This document shows, in pieces, positions 27,252 to 35,673 of a stretch of 64,000 nt of DNA. Every line of letters starts with the position of its first letter. Within the stretch, counting starts at the first letter, position 1. Source of the DNA: Peribacillus saganii (GTDB lineage Bacteria > Bacillota > Bacilli > Bacillales > DSM-1321); assembly GCF_003429095.1 (NCBI RefSeq), contig NZ_QVTE01000008.1:273625-337624 (forward strand). Direction: 5' to 3'. Position numbers and translations under genes: made by a program. Below the pieces are notes generated by a model that was given only the letters and a program-made list of their open reading frames with translations, was not told the DNA's origin and made no database searches.

Positions 27252-27632
27252 TCATTGTACGGGCATGCCAGGGGAGACACGGTCATGCTGTATCCGGTTT
27301 ACTAGAAATTTTCTGTTCTCCCAAGTACCAAAAGCCGTTATCCGTTCTTGCTTTTGAAAGGTAAGCTCTGACATTTTTTGTTTTGCTGGTTGTTTTTTTA
27401 TTAAATGGATGTTTCCGGTTTTCGTTTGTAAGATTATATGCTGATTATAGACATAGCGGTGATAATAATATTTTTCTTTTTCTATAGAAATACTTACAAT
27501 TTCTCCGGATACAATGGCTTCCTCAGGTACTTTCCCGATAGAAAGCCATTTGGCGTCCTGCTCACGCATTTCTTTTTTCGTTATGTAATAAAAATAAAGG
27601 CAAAGGATTGGAATCACAATGGCGGTTACCAT
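27252..27632 (-). CDS. Single-span membrane protein of unknown function
   Basis: A 126-residue protein with one N-terminal helix (VTAIVIPILCLYFYYI), then a basic, tyrosine-rich beta-type region (EIVSISIEKEKYYYHRYVY). I do not recognise a family. AAAGGGTG lies correctly for ATG 27632; an in-frame GTG at 27641 falls inside that site. It follows the thioesterase gene on the minus strand by 34 bases, so the two are probably co-transcribed. Its C-terminal codons run close to the repeat fragment at 27115. Confidence 0.65.
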   Translation of the reverse strand: MVTAIVIPILCLYFYYITKKEMREQDAKWLSIGKVPEEAIVSGEIVSISIEKEKYYYHRYVYNQHIILQTKTGNIHLIKKQPAKQKMSELTFQKQERITAFGTWENRKFLVNRIQHDRVSPGMPVQ

Positions 27633-27665
27633 AGTTTTCACCCTTTCATATCCCCAAAATTAAGG

Positions 27666-28151
27666 CTAAGGCCGTGGAATAATAAAAAAGTTTGCTGTTG
27701 AGTGTGCGCATAGTACGCCTTCTTCTGTGTAAACCCTTCCTTCAAGAATCATTGTCTTTTTACCCTTATGCAAAATAGTTCCTTGACATGTCAGTGTGCC
27801 GCCTTTTGCCGCTTTTAGATACCGAACAGATATATCTGTCGTAACGGCGGCATTACCCTCGCTTGAAACCGTGACATTTGCAAGGGTGCCGATCGCTGTA
27901 TCTATTAAAGTTGCAATCACTCCTCCATGCGCTATTCCAAGGGAATTATAGGTAATAGGCGCTATTGGCGCTGTCATTGTAATGGAATTGTCCTTTATTT
28001 CCCTCTCAAAATGAAACAGCCGATTAACGTATGGGCTTTTTGCATTCCCTTCTGCCTGCAGACCTTCAAAAATGGCAGCAAGCACTTCCATATCCTTCTC
28101 TGTTGCTTTTTCAATAAACTCATTGAATCTTTTTGTAACATGTTCTTTCAC
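27666..28151 (-). CDS. PaaI/YdiI-type hotdog-fold acyl-CoA thioesterase
   Basis: A 161-residue hotdog protein. The signature LGIAHGGVIATLIDTAIG (about residues 71-88) is the active-site helix of the PaaI/4HBT family, and the later strand VTTDISVRYLKAA is also typical. These enzymes hydrolyse acyl- or aryl-CoA; the substrate cannot be told from sequence. AGGAGG precedes GTG 28151. First gene of a short minus-strand unit with the membrane protein at 27252. Confidence 0.85.
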   Translation of the reverse strand: MKEHVTKRFNEFIEKATEKDMEVLAAIFEGLQAEGNAKSPYVNRLFHFEREIKDNSITMTAPIAPITYNSLGIAHGGVIATLIDTAIGTLANVTVSSEGNAAVTTDISVRYLKAAKGGTLTCQGTILHKGKKTMILEGRVYTEEGVLCAHSTANFFIIPRP

Positions 28152-28276
28152 TTTTAAATTCCTCCTGACTATCTCCTATTATAGATACTCTTCTTTCTCT
28201 CTGTACAGTGATGTAACGTTTTTTCTTAGCCTGCATACTCTGTATATTGGCAAACACTGAGGATGGAGGTGCAACC

Positions 28277-28804
28277 ATGTCTGACAAAAAACACAAAAAA
28301 CAATCTGTAAATGAATTTAAGGCTTTTGTAAAAAAGAATCCCGAGCTAATTTCGCTTGTTAGACAGGGAGATTATACCTGGCAGGATTTATTTGAGGAAT
28401 GGTATTTACGAGGGGACAATAATGAGTTATGGAAGGACATTTTAAAAACCGGTGGAAACATTACGGAGGAAGAAGAGAAAAAAACGTTAAACAGAGAAAA
28501 TATGGTAGGAAGGAGTGCTAAAAGAGCAAATCCGTCCAGTCAGTCCAGCGATACAAAGGAAAAGGTACTTAAGAAAACTGAAAAGAAGGATCAAGAAAAA
28601 GAAAGTAATTCCGATTTAATCGCGACGGTTTTTCAGGCAATAAAGAATATGGATATGAATCAGGTTCAGCAGCATATTTCCAGCCTAAATCAAGCACTTG
28701 CAGCCATCCAGGGCGTTCTCTCACAATTTCAGGAAAACACGGATATTTCAAAGGGAAACGTTCCGGAGCGGCAAGATAACCCGTTTGTATTTAGAAAAGA
28801 CTAA
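28277..28804 (+). CDS. ylbD: YlbD family spore coat-associated protein
   Basis: A 175-residue hydrophilic, highly charged protein. The N-terminal block SVNEFKAFVKKNPELI and DYTWQDLFEEWYLRGD define the YlbD family, a putative coat protein in B. subtilis. The middle is low-complexity lysine/glutamate/serine, and the C-terminal segment is a helix rich in Q and N (MDMNQVQQHISSLNQALAAI). TGGAGGTG precedes ATG 28277; an in-frame upstream start at 28247 lacks a site. Followed after 17 bases by ylbE. Confidence 0.85.
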   Translation: MSDKKHKKQSVNEFKAFVKKNPELISLVRQGDYTWQDLFEEWYLRGDNNELWKDILKTGGNITEEEEKKTLNRENMVGRSAKRANPSSQSSDTKEKVLKKTEKKDQEKESNSDLIATVFQAIKNMDMNQVQQHISSLNQALAAIQGVLSQFQENTDISKGNVPERQDNPFVFRKD

Positions 28805-28821
28805 TAAAGGTGGGGCACACT

Positions 28822-29061
28822 ATGAGACAGGATTTATATAAATTAATTGAGGGAAATGAGGATATGCAAAAATTCCTTCGGGTCCAGCCGTTTTGGTATC
28901 GGAAGTTATCCAGAAGACCACATCTGATCAGTAAAATGGAAACTGAAGCTAAATTCTATTTTGAAAAATCAATTCCACATCGAGTTTCTAAGTTTTCCGA
29001 AGGAGTTCAGATGGCCTCCATGATGGTTCATATGTTCCAGGCAATGAATGCCCAGCAATGA
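28822..29061 (+). CDS. ylbE: YlbE-like protein
   Basis: A 79-residue protein recognised as the YlbE family (LRVQPFWYRKLSRRPHLISK); unknown function. AAAGGTGGGG precedes ATG 28822; the GTG at 28810 lies within that site. It forms an operon with ylbD. No clear terminator is seen in the 200-base gap that follows, which contains only AT-rich sequence. Confidence 0.85.
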   Translation: MRQDLYKLIEGNEDMQKFLRVQPFWYRKLSRRPHLISKMETEAKFYFEKSIPHRVSKFSEGVQMASMMVHMFQAMNAQQ

Positions 29062-29265
29062 GGATGGACGGCCGGTGTTGCATAATTACTCAAACTTCGT
29101 AAGTGAAAAATTAAAAATCAGATATTAATACATCTCAGTTAAGGAGTTTTTCCGTATATCCAAACTCTGCATTCATCGTTTTTTTATCTTTTTTCACAAG
29201 GCCCTCTGCTTGGAAAATAATTTCCTGCCTTCAGGTAAAGAATAATCCCAAAGGAGGAGCTTACC

Positions 29266-29673
29266 ATGAAAAAATTTTTAATTTTTTATATATTGCTGCT
29301 TTCATGTGCGGGATGCGGAAGGCAGATACCTGAACCGGAAAATCTGATCGAAAATCTAGCAAAAGTACCTTCCGCCCCAAACGCAGAGGCCAGTCAACTT
29401 GGCGATGCTGAGAAGTTTATCGTTAGGCATTTTGTAAGAGGAAATGATGTTTTTGTAGAGTGCATCATCAAAGATTTCTCCTTCACCAGGCAGGATGAGC
29501 AGCAGTCAGGTAAGCTGATAGTATCAGTTGACGGGAAAAGAAAGGAAGAAATTCAGACGGCTGCTTTTATCATCAAAGGTGTGGATAAAGGGCCCCATAC
29601 AATTAAATTGGAACTGGTTGATGAAAAAAACCGTCCCTATTCCATCGAAAAGGAATTTAAAATACATATTTAG
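29266..29673 (+). CDS. Small lipoprotein, unknown function
   Basis: A 135-residue protein with a lipoprotein signal (lysines, hydrophobic core FLIFYILLLSCAGC, lipid cysteine at residue 17) and a C-terminal beta-sandwich-like domain (KLIVSVDGKRKEEIQT and GPHTIKLELVDEKNRPYS) reminiscent of an Ig-like or carbohydrate-binding-like fold; I cannot name it. AAGGAGGAG precedes the ATG. It is inserted between ylbE and ylbF relative to B. subtilis. No terminator is visible before ylbF. Confidence 0.7.
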   Translation: MKKFLIFYILLLSCAGCGRQIPEPENLIENLAKVPSAPNAEASQLGDAEKFIVRHFVRGNDVFVECIIKDFSFTRQDEQQSGKLIVSVDGKRKEEIQTAAFIIKGVDKGPHTIKLELVDEKNRPYSIEKEFKIHI

Positions 29674-29766
29674 ACAAGCCCTGATCTTAACTAAGGACCT
29701 TCAAGAAGAAAGAGTTCCATCCCAATCATTAAAATGGTATTATTAACGTGGAGGTGGGCTTTTATT

Positions 29767-30210
29767 ATGCTTGCTACATTAGAAAGGGTAGATATTCTCC
29801 ATAAAGCTGATGCCCTCGCAAAAATGGTTCTGGAATCTGAAGTGGGGGAAGATTACCTGCTTTGCTTATATAAATTGCGTGCTGACAGAGAAGCACAGCG
29901 CAAAGTAAATGCATTTACTAAATGGAAGGACTTATATGAGGATGTTCAGCGTTTCGGGAAATACCATCCTGATTATAAGCGGGTCAATTTAGGAATTAGG
30001 GAAGCGAAACGGGATATGGACATGCATCCATCCGTTGCTGACTTTAAAAGGGCAGAAACCAGCCTTCAAAGCCTGCTTGATGAAATAAGTTCTATGATTG
30101 GCAGGTCTGTTTCACAGTTTATTAAGGTACCTGCAGGGAATCCTTTTTTCGAAACAGGAGGCAGCTGCGGAGGCGGATGTGGATCAGGAGGCAGCTGCGG
30201 CTGTTCATAA
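29767..30210 (+). CDS. ricF: RicF (YlbF), subunit of the Y-complex
   Basis: A 147-residue helical YlbF/YmcA family protein. With YmcA and YaaT it forms the Ric (Y) complex that affects RNase Y specificity, competence, biofilm formation and Spo0A phosphorylation. The C-terminus is Cys/Gly-rich (GGSCGGGCGSGGSCGCS); these cysteines are known to help ligate Fe-S clusters in the complex, and all are intact. GGAGGTG precedes ATG 29767; an upstream in-frame start at 29734 lacks a site. Confidence 0.92.
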   Translation: MLATLERVDILHKADALAKMVLESEVGEDYLLCLYKLRADREAQRKVNAFTKWKDLYEDVQRFGKYHPDYKRVNLGIREAKRDMDMHPSVADFKRAETSLQSLLDEISSMIGRSVSQFIKVPAGNPFFETGGSCGGGCGSGGSCGCS

Positions 30211-30236
30211 GTAGAATAGAATCCACTGCAATCGCA

Positions 30237-30277
30237 AAAGAGGTCCTGCAGCACATTAGCTGGCAGGGCCTTTTGTT
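30237..30277 (+). terminator. Terminator of ylbF
   Basis: AAAAGAGGTCCTGC pairs with GGCAGGGCCTTTT, then GTTCTTT. Moderate T tract. Confidence 0.7.
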
Positions 30278-30312
30278 CTTTAACCCGATTATTGAAAAGC
30301 CTTTCTTTTTGG

Positions 30313-30342
30313 TTGAAAGAAGCTAAGGCACTGTGCTACACT
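30313..30342 (+). promoter_or_regulatory. Sigma-A promoter of ylbG
   Basis: TTGAAA at 30313-30318 and TACACT at 30337-30342 with an 18-base spacer, 33 bases before the ATG. Confidence 0.6.
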
Positions 30343-30374
30343 TATTGAAAACCTTATCTTAAGGAGTTATTATC

Positions 30375-30650
30375 ATGCACGGAGCAAGACAAGGAATAAT
30401 AATTTATCTGCATTCATTAAAACAGGCAAAAATGCTTCGGCGCTTTGGCAATATTCATTATGTTTCCAAGAAACTTAAATACGCCGTTCTTTATACGAAT
30501 ATGGAAGATGTAGAAACGGTATCTGAAAAACTTAGAAACTACTCCTTTGTTAAGAAAATTGAGCTTTCATACAAGCCTTACTTAAAAATGGAATTTGAGA
30601 ATTCCAAGCCGGACAAGGCAAAGGAATATGACTATAAGATGGGCATATAA
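30375..30650 (+). CDS. ylbG: YlbG (DUF2129 family)
   Basis: A 91-residue small basic alpha/beta protein with the DUF2129 pattern ([20 protein letters not shown] and [16 protein letters not shown]). The function is unknown. AAGGAG precedes the ATG. It sits after ylbF as in B. subtilis, but the usual next gene ylbH (rsmD) is 3.8 kb away, separated by lipoprotein, minus-strand and stalk-domain genes. Confidence 0.88.
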   Translation: MHGARQGIIIYLHSLKQAKMLRRFGNIHYVSKKLKYAVLYTNMEDVETVSEKLRNYSFVKKIELSYKPYLKMEFENSKPDKAKEYDYKMGI

Positions 30651-30708
30651 TACTGGGAACTTTCCGGATTACGTCAGTCTGCTAGTAACTTTTATATAAA
30701 GGAAGTGT

Positions 30709-30737
30709 ACCTTGTCATAAAATGGCAAGGTTTTTTA
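30709..30737 (+). terminator. Terminator of ylbG
   Basis: ACCTTGTCAT and ATGGCAAGGT (one wobble) with a short AAA loop, followed by TTTTT. Member of the CCTTG group. Confidence 0.85.
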
Positions 30738-30897
30738 ATGGAAAATTAACACTTTTTAAATAATTAGAGAAATAATTAAGCGGTATTTAAGAAAAGGTAA
30801 ATAAAGGTTAAGAATGGGGAAATCATATTTTTATTTTCTGAAAAGCCTGTATGATTATCTTGTAATCGAAATTTGACCAATCAGGGAGGCAAAGAGT

Positions 30898-31068
30898 ATG
30901 AAAGAAATGAAAAAATGGTTTTTATTATTAATGGCGGCTTTCATGTTAACAGGTATTGCCACAGGTTGCACCAACGAAGATAATGGAACAGATGATACCA
31001 ACACTGAAGAAACAGAGACCAATGAAGAAGGCACTGAAGAAGAAGGCACTGAAGAAGAGGATCAATAA
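30898..31068 (+). CDS. Very small acidic lipoprotein
   Basis: A 56-codon reading frame with strong support: AGGGAGG lies eight bases before the ATG, the N-terminus is a lipoprotein signal (MKEMKKWFLLLMAAFM then GIATGC, lipid cysteine at residue 24), and the mature part is almost all D, E, T, N and G with short repeats of EEGTEE. Such a chain would be unstructured and strongly negative at the outer membrane face, possibly binding cations. I do not recognise a family. A terminator follows directly. Confidence 0.65.
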   Translation: MKEMKKWFLLLMAAFMLTGIATGCTNEDNGTDDTNTEETETNEEGTEEEGTEEEDQ

Positions 31069-31070
31069 TA

Positions 31071-31156
31071 AAAAAGAGCTGGACATCTGTACTGCACCCC
31101 AAAAGTTAGAGAAAAACTAACTTTTTGGGGTCACATCAATCGTTCAGCTCTTTTTA
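31071..31156 (+). terminator. Terminator of the small lipoprotein gene, with an insertion in its loop
   Basis: AAAAAGAGCTG at 31071 pairs with CAGCTCTTTTT at 31145-31155. The loop holds a second strong hairpin, described separately as a 47-bp palindromic insert. Confidence 0.75.
31088..31134. mobile_element. 47-bp palindrome resembling two abutted IS3-type ends
   Basis: It begins TGTACTGCACCCCAAAAG, which resembles terminal inverted repeats of IS3/IS150-group elements known in Bacillus, and its right half is the near-complement (CTAACTTTTTGGGG). Only seven bases separate the arms CCCCAAAAGTTAG and CTAACTTTTTGGGG. The trinucleotide ATC occurs directly on both sides (31085-31087 and 31135-31137), consistent with a short target duplication. 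It could be a solo end pair left by an IS, or a minimal MITE. The IS resemblance is from memory. Confidence 0.5.
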
Positions 31157-31300
31157 ACTGTTATAAATCGAGAAATAGTGAGGTCAAGTGTTTCAAGAGC
31201 TTGCTATTTAATAATAAAAATACATTGCTCCATCGGTGCTGCACTCGGGCAATAGCTAGTACCGACATTTAAAAATGACTTGTCCACTTCACCCTTCTGC

Positions 31301-31690
31301 TTAACTAAGCGGAGGAAGATAGCGGTTCATGCGCAGGATACCAATCAGGTACTGAAAAAATAGCTGTTTTTCAGCAAAGGCCCCAGAGTGTTTCACTTCC
31401 AATTCAATTATACGTTTTTCGATCGTTTCTGCTAAATCAGCGAAAAGATCAAACCGTTTATTTGGTATTTTGTTTGGATTTGGAATTCCTTCCCTGCAAA
31501 AATAAATCGGCTGAAAATTTCCCGGCTGTGTTGGATTTAAAATAATGGCAAGAGATGTTACCGGATTGCCATCAATTTCTGTATTAAGAGCCAGCAGATA
31601 TTTCACCCTCTCTTTTTGTGCCCTGGCTATTTCAATAAGCTCATATAAATCGGAGTAGCCCTCTCCCAATTCAATAAAACGCTGAATCAA
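31301..31690 (-). CDS. Conserved Bacillaceae protein of unknown function
   Basis: A 129-residue soluble protein starting with a helix (IQRFIELGEGYSDLYELIE) and then strands (KYLLALNTEIDGNPVTSLAI and FQPIYFCREGI). I think it is the small family labelled DUF7147, but with low certainty. ATG 31714 has no ribosome binding site because the dispersed repeat begins just upstream; AAGGAG inside the first codons is spaced perfectly for TTG 31690, which I use. The 230-base gap downstream (31157-31300) shows no gene. Confidence 0.7.
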   Translation of the reverse strand: MIQRFIELGEGYSDLYELIEIARAQKERVKYLLALNTEIDGNPVTSLAIILNPTQPGNFQPIYFCREGIPNPNKIPNKRFDLFADLAETIEKRIIELEVKHSGAFAEKQLFFQYLIGILRMNRYLPPLS

Positions 31691-31720
31691 TTCGAATCTC
31701 TCCTTATGTATCATTTAAAG

Positions 31721-31990
31721 AAAAGCGGAAGTATCCAAGCACGAAACATCGACTAAGGTCTGGCATGTCCTGTGCCAAACATCGACGCCAGCACATCCTA
31801 ACAGTGGAAGGAACGGCTAAATTCGCCACGTCCTGTGACAACGCCGTTCTGACCCACATCGTGTAGGCCTCCGGCAAGCATAAGACAAGCGCTGGCAGAA
31901 GGCGCTTTTTGCCTTCAAAAGTGCTTGGCTTATGACCTCGAGGCCTGCTAAAATCGCCAAGTCCGTGGCAACGCCGGCACTAGACATCCT
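31721..31990 (-). repeat. Composite intergenic repeat, reverse-oriented copy
   Basis: Read on the minus strand this stretch has, in order, GTCTAGTGCCGGCG, CCTCGAGGTCATAAGCCAAG, TTTTGAAGGCAAA, GCGCTTGTCTTATGCTTGCC, TGTGGGTCAGAACGGCG, TCACAGGACGTGGCG and AGCCGTTCCTTCC, ending in ACTTCCGCTTTTC. The same blocks appear in the same order at 59637-60038 and in part at 63961-64000 and 27115. GC content is clearly higher than in the flanks. Reading frames inside it are spurious. Confidence 0.8.
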
Positions 31991-32133
31991 GTATACATTA
32001 TCACTTCCTTTAATTAAAGTGCAAGGGCAGGATGTATATGTAAAAAAATTTAAAAAAATCATAAAAAGTAATGACCGAAAGCTGTATTTTTTGGTAAATT
32101 AGTTGCAAGACTTTAGATATAGAGGTTTTAAAG

Positions 32134-33546
32134 ATGGTTCGCACATTTTTTTCAATTCTGATGATGCTGAGCACTGCAATCGCCGGAATGTTACTCTGGC
32201 AGTGGCAATGGTATTCGGAAAATCGAGACAAAACTACGGAAATAATTAACCCCCATGCTGTTCAGTATCTCAAAATTACTCACACAAAAGGGGCAGTAAC
32301 GGTTGAGCAAACTATAAAGGGTCTGCCTGCCGGTACATATACAGTTGAAAATCAAAACATTCAAAAATGGTCATGCATCGAAAATCAAACAAGTAACTGT
32401 ACCCCAAAAGAGAAAGCGGGGAAGACAGTGAGAAGTAATGGTAAACAGCTGAGATTTTCCTATTCGTTTCCACTTAATTCTAATAAGCCTTCCTTTGTGC
32501 TGATGAACTGGAGTTTACGAATAAAAAATATCTCAATAGATAATACAAGAGTTGAAATAATAGAAAGTGGTAACCGTAAGGGGATGTGGGCGGCCGGGGC
32601 ACCGGTACTTGCCAATAAAGTAAAAAAATATATAGATTATTATGTTTTCGAAGGGAATGCTGAATCTTTCCCTCTTTATTTTCATTCCGGAAAGCTTAGC
32701 CACAGGAAATTATCAAATAAGCTTGAGATATATGGGGAACTGGCTCCGGACCAGGCAAGCCGTTTGAAGCAAGCAGTAGCCGAAATTTCTGATTTTCCTT
32801 TTCTTGCGATTATTGCAACAGATCAATATCCGGAATATAAAGCTGGGAATTTAATGATTATTTCTTCCTTACAAGGGCTTGAGCAAGAGCTCCTGACTCA
32901 ATATTTACAGCTACAGTATCCTTTTTTGGATAAACAGGAGACCTGGCTGCAAAGTTATATAGGGCAGCTCTTGTTTAGTCAGAAGACCCAATCGGAAAAA
33001 GTGCACCTAATAAATAAATCCATTGAGGAAGAATTATCGGCAGACCAGCAATCCCGTTTTATTGAAATTTTAAAAGAGGAAAAGGGTAGAATATATTCAG
33101 CTCAGCTGCTTGATGCGCTATTATCAAAGGCTGCTGGCCAAAAAACGTCCTTTTTTACAGAAAACAGGTTTACGGCTAAATCAGTTATTCCCCTTTATTT
33201 CATAGAAAATAAAAATGTACTTGTCAATCGAAATGAAATAAACGGAGAAAGAGCCATTTATATCAAGAATCAAAGATTTTATCCGTTTGAAACTGTTGCC
33301 AGCAGCCTCGGATATGCCATTAACATGGTAAACCCAACTCATTATCTCATTACGAGAGATTCTAATTCTTACCGGTTTTATTTAGATAAAAGCTCTTTCC
33401 TTTTTAACGACAAGACATATGGTATATCCGAAAATCCCTTTCTGACACTGAATGAGAAAGTGTACATCCAAGAAATTTGGCTTAATGAAATTTTTCAAAC
33501 CTTTGTCAGGGAAAATAAAAATGAGATTGAAATCGTCGAGTTATAA
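32134..33546 (+). CDS. Extracytoplasmic protein with C-terminal stalk (copper amine oxidase N-type) domain
   Basis: A 470-residue protein with an N-terminal signal or anchor helix (about residues 5-24), a long region of unknown fold, and a C-terminal stalk domain (VNRNEINGERAIYIKNQRF, FETVASSLGYAINM, KVYIQEIWLNEIF), a module of Bacillota cell-surface proteins. Two cysteines (in KWSCIENQ and SNCTPKE) could form a disulphide. AGAGG precedes the ATG. It lies upstream of rsmD and has no counterpart there in B. subtilis. The ligand or partner is unknown. Confidence 0.75.
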   Translation: MVRTFFSILMMLSTAIAGMLLWQWQWYSENRDKTTEIINPHAVQYLKITHTKGAVTVEQTIKGLPAGTYTVENQNIQKWSCIENQTSNCTPKEKAGKTVRSNGKQLRFSYSFPLNSNKPSFVLMNWSLRIKNISIDNTRVEIIESGNRKGMWAAGAPVLANKVKKYIDYYVFEGNAESFPLYFHSGKLSHRKLSNKLEIYGELAPDQASRLKQAVAEISDFPFLAIIATDQYPEYKAGNLMIISSLQGLEQELLTQYLQLQYPFLDKQETWLQSYIGQLLFSQKTQSEKVHLINKSIEEELSADQQSRFIEILKEEKGRIYSAQLLDALLSKAAGQKTSFFTENRFTAKSVIPLYFIENKNVLVNRNEINGERAIYIKNQRFYPFETVASSLGYAINMVNPTHYLITRDSNSYRFYLDKSSFLFNDKTYGISENPFLTLNEKVYIQEIWLNEIFQTFVRENKNEIEIVEL

Positions 33547-33690
33547 ATTGGAAAGCGGAAGTGCCCTGAATTAAAGACCAGTACCCGGTTTGCGTGAGCA
33601 AGTTTGGACTTTCCTGGCCAACAGTTTTAACAAATAAAATAGTAATTTATTCTATACAGGAAGCTTTAGTCTATAACCGAAGCAAAATTT

Positions 33691-33724
33691 AAAACTCAAA
33701 GGTTTCGGCCTTTAAGTTTTTTTG
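33691..33724 (+). terminator. Terminator of the stalk-domain gene
   Basis: AAAACTCAAAGG pairs with CCTTTAAGTTTT (one mismatch) around TTTCGG; T run follows. Confidence 0.75.
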
Positions 33725-33956
33725 TTTGAGCATTAGAGTAACAGAATGAAAAAACTTAATTAATACACCATTGAGTCATCATGGTAGTATTTCAACTCTA
33801 ATAAATTATTTGCGGAATCAATGAAGAGAAAACGCTTAGCATGAAGATACATGATCTGGCAGGAGTTCTCGTCAGACTGATTATCTGTAACGAGTATGAA
33901 TAAGGGGTCAACGAGGAGCAGATATCTTGATGTCCAATTAATCATGAAAAGGGTCT

Positions 33957-34112
33957 AATAAAAAAGCCCTGCAGTAAAACTGCAGGGTCCTTCTATTTCC
34001 TTTATACAAAGGCAGAAGGAAAAGGGAGAGGAGAAACCGGAGGAAGAACTTATGGGGAAACGTAAGTCTTCTCCGCGGTTGGCAACAACATCCTCGGTAC
34101 TGATGTTGTTAC
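33957..34112 (-). ncRNA. ylbH-type structured RNA element, likely minus-strand transcript
   Basis: Four helices are visible: AACAACATC/GATGTTGTT (34084-34110); a 13-bp bulged helix CGGAGGAAGAACTTA with TAAGTCTTCTCCG (34038-34075); CCTTCT..CCTTT with AAAGG..AGAAGG (33989-34019); and CCCTGCAG/CTGCAGGG (33967-33987). On the minus strand the last helix is followed by CTTTTTTATT, an intrinsic terminator; on the plus strand no T run exists. A ylbH leader motif of unknown function is known upstream of ylbH in bacilli, which fits the site 320 bases before rsmD (ylbH). GATAAT on the minus strand at 34123-34118 could be a -10; no good -35. Strand and identity are inferences. Confidence 0.6.
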
Positions 34113-34429
34113 TGTACATTATCACCAAAAATATTGTTGTTATTCATCGAATTGGACTTTTTTGCAAATATTAAATTTAGCAGAAGTGAAATCAATAAGT
34201 TAAAATATTTAAAACGTCATTTTTTGCTGTTTTTCAGAAATGAAAACATAGTTTTGTTTATACAGCGTGCCGGCCATGACTTTCTCAAAAGGATAATGGT
34301 ATGCTTCCGTCATCATGGCGGCTGAAGTCATTTTCCCTATTAACTGATAAATGCAAGGTATTGGCTCAGAAAATGGAATGTGATAGGATATGTGAGTGAA
34401 GAAATTTGTCAAAAAATGTGGTGAGGTAA

Positions 34430-35487
<1,058 letters not shown>

Positions 35488-35493
35488 AATAAG

Positions 35494-35530
35494 CTAAAAA
35501 ACCTTGTTGCCGTTAAACAAGGTTTTTTAG
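35494..35530 (+). terminator. Terminator of rsmD-coaD
   Basis: CTAAAAAACCTTGTT is matched by AACAAGGTTTTTTAG: a near-perfect 15-bp stem with a short loop. CCTTG group. Confidence 0.88.
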
Positions 35531-35610
35531 TTTATAAGAATTCTTCTAAATGAAGCAGTTTTTTATTTTAAACTACAGGACTTGCCCTGCCATGAAAAAG
35601 GAGAAATCAA

Positions 35611-35668
35611 CCTCTTCGTAGAGACATATGCTGCTGAATTTCTATGGCGAGAGGGGCTTTTTTTATAG
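35611..35668 (+). terminator. Possible second terminator between coaD and ylbJ
   Basis: CCTCTTCGTAGAG can pair imperfectly with CTATGGCGAGAGG about 18 bases on, followed by GGCTTTTTTT. Confidence 0.45.
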
Positions 35669-35673
35669 ATTTC

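Larger units (their letters stand above)
33547..34429. other. 883-base gap before rsmD: repeat fragment, terminator, structured RNA, doubtful ORF
   Basis: GAAAGCGGAAGTGCCC at 33551 is an edge fragment of the dispersed repeat. A terminator is at 33691 and a structured RNA element at 33957-34112. A minus-strand frame of 61 codons (33760-33945) has no ribosome binding site and a hydrophobic but unrecognised sequence; it may be a gene remnant. A plus-strand ATG at 34052 with a fine GGAGGA site opens 40 codons, but it lies within the RNA helices. The remainder is AT-rich without features. Confidence 0.5.

Noticed and set aside
27103..27357. Plus-strand frame of 84 codons beginning in the repeat fragment
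   Set aside because: Its second half is antisense to the minus-strand gene at 27252, and it has no start signal.
31817..32062. Minus-strand frame of 81 codons
   Set aside because: It lies within the composite repeat, and its protein is cysteine- and arginine-rich nonsense with no ribosome binding site.
34052..34174. A 40-codon frame with a fine GGAGGA site, as a small membrane protein
   Set aside because: Its start and first codons coincide with both arms of a stable RNA helix; the structured RNA explains the conserved purine-rich sequence better.
34209..34412. Minus-strand frame of 67 codons before rsmD
   Set aside because: It starts at TTG without a ribosome binding site and runs against the rsmD leader; no recognisable domain.
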